From positions 1 to 29,379 of the IMG/VR virus record IMGVR_UViG_3300008105_000031: a DNA stretch of 29,379 nucleotides; one strand, 5' to 3'. Below, piece after piece: positions 1-6,221 of this stretch (its first letter is position 1; every line of letters begins with the position of its first letter). Both the position numbers and the translations under genes were made by a program. This DNA comes from a virus. Below the pieces are notes generated by a model that saw only the letters and a program-made list of their open reading frames with translations, made no database searches and was not told where the DNA came from.

Positions 1-124
1 ATGGGACGCTGGTCATCCCGCATGGCAGGAATTAGGTAAAATTGGTATGGGACTTGGCCTGAATTGGTACGGCGCGCCGGGGTCAAGGTTTGTTGAGTTT
101 CCCCACTTCCAGATGAAAGGTTAG
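1..124 (+). CDS. Endolysin C-terminus, M15-type peptidase (partial)
   Basis: The window opens inside this gene; codons run from base 2 to the TAG at 122-124, giving 40 residues. The end of the protein reads ...GLNWYGAPGSRFVEFPHFQ..., which matches the closing motif of M15-family (VanY / L-alanyl-D-glutamate peptidase) phage endolysins, where the His of PHFQ is a zinc ligand. Such enzymes cut the peptide stems of peptidoglycan to release virions. The holin gene starts 4 bases after the stop, which supports a lysis role. The N-terminus and the first zinc ligands lie outside the window, so catalytic completeness cannot be judged. Confidence 0.8.
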   Translation, partial: WDAGHPAWQELGKIGMGLGLNWYGAPGSRFVEFPHFQMKG

Positions 125-128
125 GACA

Positions 129-554
129 ATGGCTTTTGACCCCATCAGCGCGGCACTGGACATCGGCGGCAAACTGATTGACCGCCTGTGGCCGGATGCA
201 ACCCAACGCGACGCGGCGAAACTAAAGCTAGCCGAAATGCACCAAACCGGGGAATTAGCGCAACTTGCGGCTGAAACGGAACTCGCCAAAGGGCAGATCG
301 AAGTCAATCAAGCGGAGGCCGGAAGCAGCAGTTTGTTTGTCGCAGGATGGCGGCCATGGATAGGCTGGGTGTGCGGCGTTGCTTTTGCGTACCATTTTGT
401 GGTGCAGCCCATACTAGCGTTTATTCTGGCCGCTACAGGCCACCCGGTGACGTTGCCAACTTTCAATATGGACGCGCTTTACACGGTGCTATTGGGGATG
501 CTGGGATTAGGTTCAATGAGAACTTTTGAAAAGTATAAAGGCGTGGGGAGGTAG
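129..554 (+). CDS. Holin, three-TM 'gene transfer agent' type
   Basis: A 141-residue protein with an amphipathic N-terminal half (about residues 1-70, rich in Glu/Ala/Lys), then a hydrophobic half containing WRPWIGWVCGVAFAYHFVV and two further hydrophobic stretches to residue ~130. This is the layout of the 3TM holin family (PF11351) first noted in gene transfer agents, including the characteristic WRPW motif before the first membrane helix. It would form the inner-membrane lesion that lets the upstream endolysin reach the cell wall. A GGACA sequence precedes the ATG, and the endolysin stop is only 4 bases upstream, so the two are probably co-translated. Confidence 0.85.
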   Translation: MAFDPISAALDIGGKLIDRLWPDATQRDAAKLKLAEMHQTGELAQLAAETELAKGQIEVNQAEAGSSSLFVAGWRPWIGWVCGVAFAYHFVVQPILAFILAATGHPVTLPTFNMDALYTVLLGMLGLGSMRTFEKYKGVGR

Positions 555-571
555 CATAAAAACCAGCCAAG

Positions 572-766
572 CTAGAAGGGCGGCAGAAAGCCATATGTAC
601 CGGGACGAGTAGAATCTGATTTTCCGTCTGATTGTGAAAGAAAATGCCAGTAAACAACGTCAATTTCTTTTTCCAGCTTCTCAATCCATATCTGATTGCC
701 AACATCAAGACTAGAAGAGTATTTATTGTTAATATTTAAAAAGTATTGGTACTTAACATCTTGCAT
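572..766 (-). CDS. Hypothetical protein, last gene of the leftward operon
   Basis: A possible 64-residue protein starting MQDVKYQYFLNINNKY; I do not recognise it. Its ATG lies inside the end of the gene at 753-989 (14-base overlap), like other overlaps in this operon, but the Shine-Dalgarno match is poor. It ends 17 bases from the convergent holin gene, so it would be the last gene of the long leftward operon. No clear T-rich terminator hairpin is visible between the two converging genes. The call rests mainly on position and strand continuity. Confidence 0.4.
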   Translation of the reverse strand: MQDVKYQYFLNINNKYSSSLDVGNQIWIEKLEKEIDVVYWHFLSQSDGKSDSTRPGTYGFLPPF

Positions 767-989
767 TGTGCATTTTTTCTAAGCCGCTATATCCTTTTGC
801 GGTGCCAAGATGAAATAATCTTTTTTCTTTTGGACGGTTTAAAGAGCTGTGTTTAAGAAACTTAACAACTTCAAGGCATTCTATTAAATAATAAAAGTTT
901 TTTAAAGACTCTTCACGTTTTTCTATGTTGTGTATTTGCTGTGAAATTTTTTCATATGTTTTTTTAAGGTATGCAGGTGAGTTGCTCAT
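753..989 (-). CDS. Hypothetical helical protein
   Basis: A 78-residue Lys/Glu-rich protein, probably helical over residues 8-45 (LKKTYEKISQQIHNIEKREE). No family recognised. The start is well supported by AAAGGAA about 6 bases upstream of the ATG. The 38 bases upstream of this ATG resemble those upstream of the neighbouring gene at 1038-1286, with the same spacing (see the repeats). It is separated from that neighbour by about 48 bases, the longest gap in the leftward operon. Confidence 0.55.
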   Translation of the reverse strand: MSNSPAYLKKTYEKISQQIHNIEKREESLKNFYYLIECLEVVKFLKHSSLNRPKEKRLFHLGTAKGYSGLEKMHNARC

Positions 990-1008
990 ATTAATTCCTT
1001 TCGTTGTG

Positions 1009-1027
1009 AGGCAGAGGGGGTGATGTA
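1009..1027. repeat. Direct repeat copy B, upstream of gene 753-989
   Basis: AGGCAGAGGGGGTGATGTA here differs by one base from the copy at 1306-1324. In both places it sits exactly 20 bases from the ATG of the next leftward gene. The 19 bases between repeat and ATG also match at about 13 of 19 positions. This copy is intergenic, while the other copy lies inside the 3' end of a coding region, which suggests an old tandem duplication of a gene junction. Confidence 0.75.
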
Positions 1028-1037
1028 CTTAGAGTGA

Positions 1038-1286
1038 CTACCTTCCGCCCTTCTGTTCGGCATCAACGATACACAGTATGAGAATGATAAACGGAAGCAT
1101 GACAACCCCCATGCTAAAATAGTTCGCTCCCAGCAGTCCAAAGGCCCACAAAATAAGCGGGATAAGAATGCTTATTAAGAATCCTGTTATCTTAAGGAGA
1201 ATCACAAAAAACTCTTCATCCCTACAAGAAAACTCTTTTTCTGTTTCTCTTTGAATAAGATAATTCTCATGGTCATCTTCAGTCAT
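1038..1286 (-). CDS. Small membrane protein, two TM helices
   Basis: An 82-residue protein starting MTEDDHENYL. It has an acidic N-terminal 27 residues, then two hydrophobic segments (FFVILLKITGFLISILIPLIL and MGVVMLPFIILILCIV) and a short basic tail. I place the start at 1286 rather than 90 bases further up, because AAAGAAAG lies just upstream and this start gives an 8-base overlap with the previous gene (1279-1761), in keeping with the operon. No family recognised. An inner-membrane location is inferred. Functions such as superinfection exclusion or host membrane modification are possible but unsupported. Confidence 0.65.
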   Translation of the reverse strand: MTEDDHENYLIQRETEKEFSCRDEEFFVILLKITGFLISILIPLILWAFGLLGANYFSMGVVMLPFIILILCIVDAEQKGGR

Positions 1287-1761
1287 GTTTATTACTTTCT
1301 TTATAAGGCAGAGGGGGCGATGTATGGGGGTTAGCAATATACGCTGCCAATAATTCACTGTGCGCCTGTTTTTCAATCTTACATGGTTCGATACTGCTCA
1401 TAACTTCTGCGGCATCAATTGCTTTCCTTGACGCTCTCAAAACATCCCCTCGAGATGCTTCTATAATAGCATCCAAAACTGTTATAGCTGCTCTAGAATA
1501 AGGGTAATTCTTTTCTAGATTTCGGCAGGCGGCATCATATACCAAATAACAATCTTTTTGAGCTTCCCTAAATTCTTTATCGAAATATGAAGCCGGATAC
1601 GAAGCTATATCGGCTTTCTTTCTTACTACAGCAAGAAAATGCGGAATCTTTTTATCATCAGGATAAAGGCTTGTATATATGTGCAACACACGGCTGACAA
1701 TATCCAAGCCAAGCAATACTTTTTGCTTTTCTGAAAGGAGTGAAAAATCTTGGTTATTCAT
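1279..1761 (-). CDS. Hypothetical protein, 160 aa, helical
   Basis: Starts MNNQDFSLLSEKQKVLLGLD and is mainly helical-looking, with Ala-rich segments (REAQKDCYLVYDAACRNLEK and SRKAIDAAEVMSS) that could form short tandem helix hairpins. I do not recognise the family. The ATG overlaps the stop of the upstream gene as ATGA (1758-1761), so translation is probably coupled. The last ~15 codons contain copy A of a 19-base repeat found again before gene 753-989. Confidence 0.65.
   Translation of the reverse strand: MNNQDFSLLSEKQKVLLGLDIVSRVLHIYTSLYPDDKKIPHFLAVVRKKADIASYPASYFDKEFREAQKDCYLVYDAACRNLEKNYPYSRAAITVLDAIIEASRGDVLRASRKAIDAAEVMSSIEPCKIEKQAHSELLAAYIANPHTSPPLPYKESNKHD
1306..1324. repeat. Direct repeat copy A, in the 3' end of gene 1279-1761
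   Basis: AGGCAGAGGGGGCGATGTA, one mismatch from the copy at 1009-1027 and 297 bases away. It codes for part of the C-terminal tail of the 1279-1761 protein and precedes the ATG of gene 1038-1286 by 20 bases, the same spacing as the other copy. Confidence 0.75.
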
Positions 1762-2282
1762 TTCTCCACCTCTTTAAAAACCTTTGTGTGAGAATAAAAA
1801 CAGTATTGAACGAAATCCTGCGCTCTTGAAATTGCGTTTTTCATTTCTTGCCCGACAAATAGCAAATTTATTGAACCACTTTCTACAGCGGCCAGCAACG
1901 ATTTTGCCCTTTCTAAATAAAAGCTTTTGTCCCTGCAAATATCCGACGGCTCTAACGTATAAGATTTTGAGGTTGCTTGGCTTATCCTAGCAAAACGGTC
2001 TTGACCTTTCGCGGCGCAAAGCTTGCTGCAAAATTTGTATTTATTTTTTTCAGCTTTAAAAGCTGTGCCGCAATGAGCGCATATTTTGGGATATATCTTT
2101 GGTCTTTTAACAATGGTCATTTTTGGTTTCCCTGTTTGATTTTGACTGCTTGCAATGTTAGCACAATCGACCGTGCAGTATTGAGAATGCCTCCTAGGTG
2201 GGGTAAACACCGTGAAGCATATACCGCACTTGCGCGGGGCACGGGCGGCTAGAGTAAAGGGGTGGGTTATACATAACCCCAT
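1758..2282 (-). CDS. Protein with two identically spaced zinc ribbons
   Basis: A 174-residue protein with two Cys4 modules of the same spacing, C-x2-C-x13-C-x3-C: C19, C22, C36, C40 and C68, C71, C85, C89. The second module reads CAHCGTAFKAEKNKYKFCS. The C-terminal half (about 100-174) is helical, without a recognised domain. The modules probably bind zinc and may contact nucleic acid or protein; function is not known. The start at 2282 overlaps the upstream gene by 16 bases with a weak ribosome site. A second possible start at residue 55 has a better AGGGAAA site but would lose the first module. Confidence 0.7.
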   Translation of the reverse strand: MGLCITHPFTLAARAPRKCGICFTVFTPPRRHSQYCTVDCANIASSQNQTGKPKMTIVKRPKIYPKICAHCGTAFKAEKNKYKFCSKLCAAKGQDRFARISQATSKSYTLEPSDICRDKSFYLERAKSLLAAVESGSINLLFVGQEMKNAISRAQDFVQYCFYSHTKVFKEVEK

Positions 2283-2482
2283 TTCGTAAGTAGCTTATCT
2301 GTAATTTTTAAATAAGGATCACATTGAGACAGTGGCTTTAAATTGTTATATTGACCTGATATGTGACCAACGTATACCCAATTTCGATTAACAATATTAA
2401 GTTTTAACGGCATAAAAGCGACTCCATTTTCGTCTTTATGTTTTTCCCACCATTCTCGAATATTTGTTGGCTCATCGGTCAT
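2267..2482 (-). CDS. Hypothetical protein, 71 aa
   Basis: Starts MTDEPTNIREWWEKHKDENG. No family recognised and no membrane segment or metal site seen. The ATG overlaps the stop of the methyltransferase gene (2479-2913) as ATGA, so the two are probably translated together. It could be an accessory to the methyltransferase, but only its position suggests this. Confidence 0.6.
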   Translation of the reverse strand: MTDEPTNIREWWEKHKDENGVAFMPLKLNIVNRNWVYVGHISGQYNNLKPLSQCDPYLKITDKLLTKWGYV

Positions 2483-2913
2483 TTCTGCCCCTTCACTGCT
2501 TGCTCAAAAACCACCACCGCACTTGGAAACGGTGCGCTGTTTTTGGCGTTACCAAATTTAAGGCGGCCACGGATAAAAGTAATGTCACCTTTCATGGCAT
2601 AGTCATGCCACCAAGCGGTATCTGTGCGTGCGGGAACCAAGCACACGACGGTTGCATCACCGTCACGAGCTGACTCGTATGCCTTCTTCATCCACTTGAT
2701 TATCTCTTTCCCGTAGGGTGGATTCATCCAGACCGTGCCCGCCCATCGTTTGGATAAGCCATCTTTTTCTTTCGTATAGTAAAGGGGGCATTTTGCGTTC
2801 TCGTCCGTGGCGCAAACGTCTAAATCAAAGTTAAATTCTTTGTTCCATACATCAAAGAATGGTTGTGGTGTTTCCCACATATCAGTGGCGGAGCTGAAAT
2901 GTACGTCGTTCAT
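2479..2913 (-). CDS. Phage DNA N6-adenine methyltransferase (Dam type)
   Basis: A 144-residue protein that fits the short phage Dam-type family (PF05869). It has the opening DMWETPQPFFD (residues 11-21), the FDLDVCAT segment (29-36) that likely forms part of the S-adenosylmethionine pocket, and the catalytic motif NPPY (64-67), which marks amino-methyltransferases acting on adenine. It would methylate adenine in a short DNA site, typically to protect phage DNA from host restriction or to mark replicated DNA. The target sequence cannot be read from the gene. It is coupled by ATGA overlaps on both sides. A little shorter than many members, with no key motif missing. Confidence 0.88.
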   Translation of the reverse strand: MNDVHFSSATDMWETPQPFFDVWNKEFNFDLDVCATDENAKCPLYYTKEKDGLSKRWAGTVWMNPPYGKEIIKWMKKAYESARDGDATVVCLVPARTDTAWWHDYAMKGDITFIRGRLKFGNAKNSAPFPSAVVVFEQAVKGQK

Positions 2914-3287
2914 GACCGTTTCCCCACTGACGATTTAAGCTGTTCCTCACATTCCCTAAGCCGGATTTCTTCCTGCCCGGCTGGGACTTTATCCTTACAA
3001 GCATCAAACAGAGGCGGCCGTGGGTCTTTTGCTGGGTTAACCGCCGCAGTTTCAACCGGCGGATCGATAACAACGTACTGGTTTTGCCCAGCAAACTGCA
3101 CGGCTCGGACACCGATAAGTTCCGCTGTCGGCGAAACAAACCGTGTCCATGCCCAGTTGCCTGTATAAGCCCATAAGGTGACAATGGTTGCGGCCACAAT
3201 GACTGCCCCCGCTAAGCGGCTACCTGTCTTGAGCATCCACCACAAAGGCGATGAGCGTTGGCGGTTTAAGGCGACGGTGGTGGTCAT
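2910..3287 (-). CDS. Single-pass membrane protein, Cys-containing C-terminus
   Basis: A 125-residue protein with a short basic N-terminus, one hydrophobic segment at about residues 24-44 (LAGAVIVAATIVTLWAY), and a soluble remainder. The positive-inside pattern suggests the C-terminal domain faces the periplasm. It has two Cys near the end (ACKD and ECEE, about 20 residues apart) that could form a disulfide there. The topology and spacing recall small phage envelope proteins, but the family is not recognised. It lies four genes downstream of a lipoprotein gene's neighbours in the same operon, so an envelope complex is conceivable. Confidence 0.65.
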   Translation of the reverse strand: MTTTVALNRQRSSPLWWMLKTGSRLAGAVIVAATIVTLWAYTGNWAWTRFVSPTAELIGVRAVQFAGQNQYVVIDPPVETAAVNPAKDPRPPLFDACKDKVPAGQEEIRLRECEEQLKSSVGKRS

Positions 3288-3424
3288 AACTCTACTCCTA
3301 ATTTTACCCGCATTTCTTCCAGTTTTGCCCGAAGGTCGGCGGCTTGTTCAAGGGAATCAGCACATTGCCTTAAAAGTATTGATAAGACGTTAGCGTTATT
3401 GATTAATTCGTCTGCGGGGGTCAT
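3284..3424 (-). CDS. Small helical protein, paralogue of 7858-8061
   Basis: A 46-residue protein starting MTPADELINNANVLS and ending KLGVEL. The N-terminal pattern PAxxLIxNAN and the C-terminal KLGVE are shared with the 67-residue product of 7858-8061. The DNA at the 3' ends shares an exact 13-base stretch (ACTCTACTCCTAA, 3289-3301 and 7863-7875, plus-strand reading). The middle (CADSLEQAADLRAKLEEMR) looks like a short coiled coil. Both ends join neighbours by ATGA overlaps (3424/3421 and 3287/3284). Function unknown. Confidence 0.7.
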   Translation of the reverse strand: MTPADELINNANVLSILLRQCADSLEQAADLRAKLEEMRVKLGVEL

Positions 3425-3615
3425 GGCTTGCACCGTACTGGCTTGCCGTCTTGGTCATAGGACACGGCCATCCCTGAATCGGATTGGACATACTCCACAC
3501 CATTGCGTGAACACTTATAAGTCAACTCGCCTGTGTAGGCCGTCCATGTACGCTCAAGGCGTCCACATCCGGATAGAATCAGGCATAAAGTAGTTGCTAC
3601 AATAAAAGTTTTCAT
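3421..3615 (-). CDS. Small lipoprotein
   Basis: A 64-residue protein with a classic lipoprotein signal: Lys at position 2, a hydrophobic stretch (FIVATTLCLILS), and a lipobox LSGC with the lipidated Cys at residue 17. The mature part is about 48 residues and contains two further Cys (YKC and the final RCKP) that could form a disulfide. It should be anchored in the envelope. In an early operon such a protein is often involved in blocking superinfection, but that is inference; a spanin role is less likely because the lysis genes are on the other strand. ATGA overlaps on both sides. Confidence 0.75.
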   Translation of the reverse strand: MKTFIVATTLCLILSGCGRLERTWTAYTGELTYKCSRNGVEYVQSDSGMAVSYDQDGKPVRCKP

Positions 3616-4115
3616 GACTTTTCTCCTTCGTTGGTAATGGTCTCAAATATATTCTCAAGCCGCCCGACACACTTAGCAGTACTGAAGCCGTGCCCACCGT
3701 CCTCCAGCCCCGCGCCGACCCCGTAACCCGAAAAACCCGTCCACACGGTTCCGTTCGGCTCTATCATCCGAACATATTGGTAGTGGTTATCGGTTACTTC
3801 CCAGCGCATTTCAATCAGAACGCCGTCCACTTTGCGCGATAAAAACAATCCCGCTTTTTCGTCCCAGTAAAGATTTTCAACACGTTCTGATCCGCGAAAA
3901 ATAGTAATCATTGTTTGCTTGTATAGGCCAACAAATATTGGCCCAGAGCCAAGGATAACGTGGAAACATTCTTTCCTGCCGGGTGCTGTACTTGTAAATC
4001 CCGGCCACTGACCGGGCGTACTGCGAAGGCCCTCTGGTGAAAGTTCAACGTCGCTGCGAGAGTCCTCACGAACGCCGTTTTTATAGGCAAATCCGCCGTA
4101 GTCACTGTAAGCCAT
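3612..4115 (-). CDS. Conserved phage protein, 167 aa, function unknown
   Basis: Starts MAYSDYGGFAYKNGV and continues with a block of the form RSD-x-ELSPEG-LRSTPGQWPGF. I recognise this opening as a recurring pattern in phage early regions, but know no assigned function. The protein is beta-rich and aromatic (GLYKQTMITIFRG, MRWEVTDNHYQYVRM), and probably soluble and cytoplasmic. GGAGGAATTGAG precedes the ATG, and the previous gene stops 1 base before it. Downstream it overlaps the lipoprotein gene by ATGA. Confidence 0.7.
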   Translation of the reverse strand: MAYSDYGGFAYKNGVREDSRSDVELSPEGLRSTPGQWPGFTSTAPGRKECFHVILGSGPIFVGLYKQTMITIFRGSERVENLYWDEKAGLFLSRKVDGVLIEMRWEVTDNHYQYVRMIEPNGTVWTGFSGYGVGAGLEDGGHGFSTAKCVGRLENIFETITNEGEKS

Positions 4116-4116
4116 C

Positions 4117-4401
4117 TCAATTCCTCCCTTCGTTGGTGGCTTTCTTTAGAATTTTGCCGTTAAAAACCACGGGAACAATTTTAACGATCGTAAGACTTTT
4201 AAGAAACTTCACGGGTTTTTTTAATTCTTCTAAAAAGACACCTGCATTAACATCTTCACTAAAAACAATTACACCTCTGTCATCACATTTGTAAATATGA
4301 TGCTTTCGCCCATACTCATCTCGCAATTCATAATCTTCTGAATTATCAAGATACCGCTCATAAAGCTCTAAAAGTTTCATGCATGTTTGATTGTTCCGCA
4401 T
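4117..4401 (-). CDS. Hypothetical protein, 94 aa
   Basis: Starts MRNNQTCMKLLELYERYLDN and has a short helical N-terminus followed by a mixed alpha/beta part (HHIYKCDDRGVIVFSEDVN). I chose the start at 4401 because a strong AGGGGAGGA lies upstream of it and the preceding gene ends at 4403. An ATG 21 bases further up would overlap that gene and lack this spacing. No family recognised. The closing Lys-rich part (FLKSLTIVKIVPVVFNGKIL) is hydrophobic but too interrupted for a confident membrane helix. Confidence 0.6.
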   Translation of the reverse strand: MRNNQTCMKLLELYERYLDNSEDYELRDEYGRKHHIYKCDDRGVIVFSEDVNAGVFLEELKKPVKFLKSLTIVKIVPVVFNGKILKKATNEGRN

Positions 4402-4402
4402 C

Positions 4403-4996
4403 TCAAATCCTCCCCTCTTCATCAGCCGGGTGCTCCACCGTTGAGCTAGGGGACTGTAAAGTCGTTCTAAATTTGCCCATCGTCCAGCTTATAGGTTTTT
4501 TGCGCTCTCGTATAACCTTGTTTAATGTCTCAAATGCCTCCTCAAGTTTTGGGTCAATGTCGCTAAGATACAACTCTTGAGGGAGGATATCGGCCAAATA
4601 TTCATTAGGGTCGAGCTCTTCGGCAAACTGTGGCACACAAATCACAAGCCTTAGATCAGAAAGTTGAAGGTCATTATCTTCGCAATATTGTTCAACCTCC
4701 TCTTGGTCAAAAAAGTAATCATCATCATCAAAAAGCGTTAACGGCGTTGCACCATCCCATTCCTGAAAAGGCATGGCTTCATACTTAGCCAGTCTGTCCT
4801 TTTCTATGCATGTGTTGCACTTGGTGAAGCCTCTAGGCATTTCAGCGCCACACTCACATATTTGGTGTGTGCATCCGTCCCACCTTGCGAGATGCTCGTC
4901 ACTTCCATAAAAACGCCCTGTGCGACTGCGCCAGCCTGTAACTGTCACCAACTGTGCTGCTTCATCTGAAGCGTATAGAACTTTATCGGTTGTCAT
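4403..4996 (-). CDS. Phage protein with a zinc-finger-like Cys4 motif
   Basis: A 197-residue protein. The N-terminal part carries GWRSRTGRFYGSDEHLARWDG (residues 21-41), followed by a Cys4 cluster C47-x-C49-x10-C60-x2-C63. I recall this combination in hypothetical proteins of siphovirus and podovirus early regions. The middle is strongly acidic (LFDDDDYFFDQEE), a feature sometimes seen in DNA mimics, and the C-terminus is helical. Function unknown; zinc binding is inferred from the Cys spacing. The start overlaps the upstream gene by 14 bases. Confidence 0.7.
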   Translation of the reverse strand: MTTDKVLYASDEAAQLVTVTGWRSRTGRFYGSDEHLARWDGCTHQICECGAEMPRGFTKCNTCIEKDRLAKYEAMPFQEWDGATPLTLFDDDDYFFDQEEVEQYCEDNDLQLSDLRLVICVPQFAEELDPNEYLADILPQELYLSDIDPKLEEAFETLNKVIRERKKPISWTMGKFRTTLQSPSSTVEHPADEEGRI

Positions 4997-5234
4997 GAAT
5001 CATCCCCTCTTCATCATTGGCGTACAGTTTCTTAACCACGGGCGGGTTTAGGTACGCATCGGCGGCCTCAAACTCTGGTGTACTGGTGACAAAAAACGCA
5101 ACGTGCGGCGGACAGCTTTTGATTATTTTAATCAGGCGGCTCAAGTAAAACCGTGCCTTCTCTTTTTCTATGCGCTCGCGTTCCTGTTCGCGCAGCGAGA
5201 ACTCTAGCTTGGTTTCTGCGGTTTGGTGGTTCAT
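4983..5234 (-). CDS. Hypothetical protein, 83 aa, charged helix N-terminus
   Basis: Residues 8-30 form a highly charged probable helix (TKLEFSLREQERERIEKEK), followed by a mixed region with SCPPHVAFFVTSTPEFEAAD. Not recognised. The ATG overlaps the upstream stop (ATGA at 5231-5234), and the 3' end overlaps the zinc-finger gene by 14 bases, so it is embedded in the coupled operon. Confidence 0.6.
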   Translation of the reverse strand: MNHQTAETKLEFSLREQERERIEKEKARFYLSRLIKIIKSCPPHVAFFVTSTPEFEAADAYLNPPVVKKLYANDEEGMIHDNR

Positions 5235-5473
5235 GATACCTCTCCATTTTTGAATTTAGCCACGTTGAGGAACGTGTGCGCGTTCTGTGCCGAAAGAGTC
5301 CACAAGGGAGGCTCTAAAAGTCCGTCTCCATATAACTCAATAAGCAACGCCTCAATATGAAACAAAGCAGACGCAAACGCAGACTTTGCTATCTCGCACT
5401 CCATCGCCAGCTTGTTAATATCGCCCTTGCAATCAACTATTGCCTTGGCGGGGTTGGGTTCGTAGGGGGTCAT
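5231..5473 (-). CDS. Hypothetical protein, 80 aa
   Basis: Starts MTPYEPNPAKAIVDCKGDIN. It seems helical (LAMECEIAKSAFASALFHIE) and has no obvious metal site or membrane segment. Family unknown. Coupled at both ends by ATGA overlaps (5470-5473 and 5231-5234). It lies two genes downstream of the recombination pair, so a role around recombination or replication is possible, but only by position. Confidence 0.6.
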   Translation of the reverse strand: MTPYEPNPAKAIVDCKGDINKLAMECEIAKSAFASALFHIEALLIELYGDGLLEPPLWTLSAQNAHTFLNVAKFKNGEVS

Positions 5474-5637
5474 GGTCTTTGTTCCTGTAGGTTGCAGCGT
5501 TGGCAGTTTCGTACTTGTACAATCCGTACGTAAGCGAGTTTGAAAGTTATCGGGTCAAGCATTTCAATATTCATATCTCTCCATTTTCCCCAATCATGGA
5601 AATCTAAAAAGCATTTTATATGTTCCCATCTTGTCAT
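5470..5637 (-). CDS. Small Cys-pair protein, 55 aa
   Basis: Starts MTRWEHIKCFLDFHDWGKWR and ends with RNCQRCNLQEQRP, where a CxxC pair sits close to the C-terminus. One CxxC alone cannot complete a Cys4 zinc site unless the protein dimerises or Cys9/His residues join in. No family recognised. The gene fits exactly between two ATGA overlaps (5634-5637 and 5470-5473), and GAGGTG lies upstream of the ATG; this is good evidence that it is real despite its size. Confidence 0.65.
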   Translation of the reverse strand: MTRWEHIKCFLDFHDWGKWRDMNIEMLDPITFKLAYVRIVQVRNCQRCNLQEQRP

Positions 5638-6221
5638 TGCTGCACCTCTTCGCTGTTAACTATTGCTTCGTCATATGCTTTGGCCTTTGCTGACCACCCG
5701 GCATGAAAACCCCGCACAGTTTGTTTTACAGAAGGCTCTAGCGTCTCTAGCCACGTCCGGTATGCTACAACACCCTGCCCGGCTGCATTGTCACCAGCGG
5801 CCTTTACAACTTGGTCAACAACGTCTTCTACTAAAGGCAGTACTGTAAAAGGCTTCCGATTGGCTTTTGACGCTGTTAGAGCCAATGTGCGCGGGGCATC
5901 AAGGTGACTCATATGGCTAATGCGTATGCCGCCAACTTCTTTGCCGCCAAAGACAACCTTGGAATCACAATACAGCGTTACCTTTCTGCCGATATAGTTT
6001 GCGCTGTCTTTGCCCCAAAGCGCGACAAGAACGCGGCGCATTGAAAGGCACGGCTTCCACGGCTTCCCATTGTCGCCTTCAAAGCTAATCGAGGCTGATT
6101 GCTGCTCACCTGGGCTTAATTTAACCTTTGTGATGGTGATAGTAAGTTTCCGGTCGCCAATAAGGTCGTCCGCATTAAGCTGGTCGCTTTTTGGGACAAT
6201 GGTTTGTAGCATGTCACTCAT
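5634..6221 (-). CDS. Recombination-associated OB-like protein
   Basis: A 195-residue protein directly downstream of the YqaJ-type exonuclease, with a TAATG stop/start overlap and a GAGGAGATG ribosome site. The central segment, from RRVLVALWG to GRKVTLYCDSKVVFGG and GGIRISHMS (about residues 62-105), is a pattern I recall in phage proteins that accompany YqaJ or RecT. The strand-rich layout suggests an OB-like fold. A reasonable role is binding single-stranded DNA or helping strand annealing beside the exonuclease. That role is inferred from position and fold impression, not shown by a catalytic motif. Confidence 0.65.
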   Translation of the reverse strand: MSDMLQTIVPKSDQLNADDLIGDRKLTITITKVKLSPGEQQSASISFEGDNGKPWKPCLSMRRVLVALWGKDSANYIGRKVTLYCDSKVVFGGKEVGGIRISHMSHLDAPRTLALTASKANRKPFTVLPLVEDVVDQVVKAAGDNAAGQGVVAYRTWLETLEPSVKQTVRGFHAGWSAKAKAYDEAIVNSEEVQQ

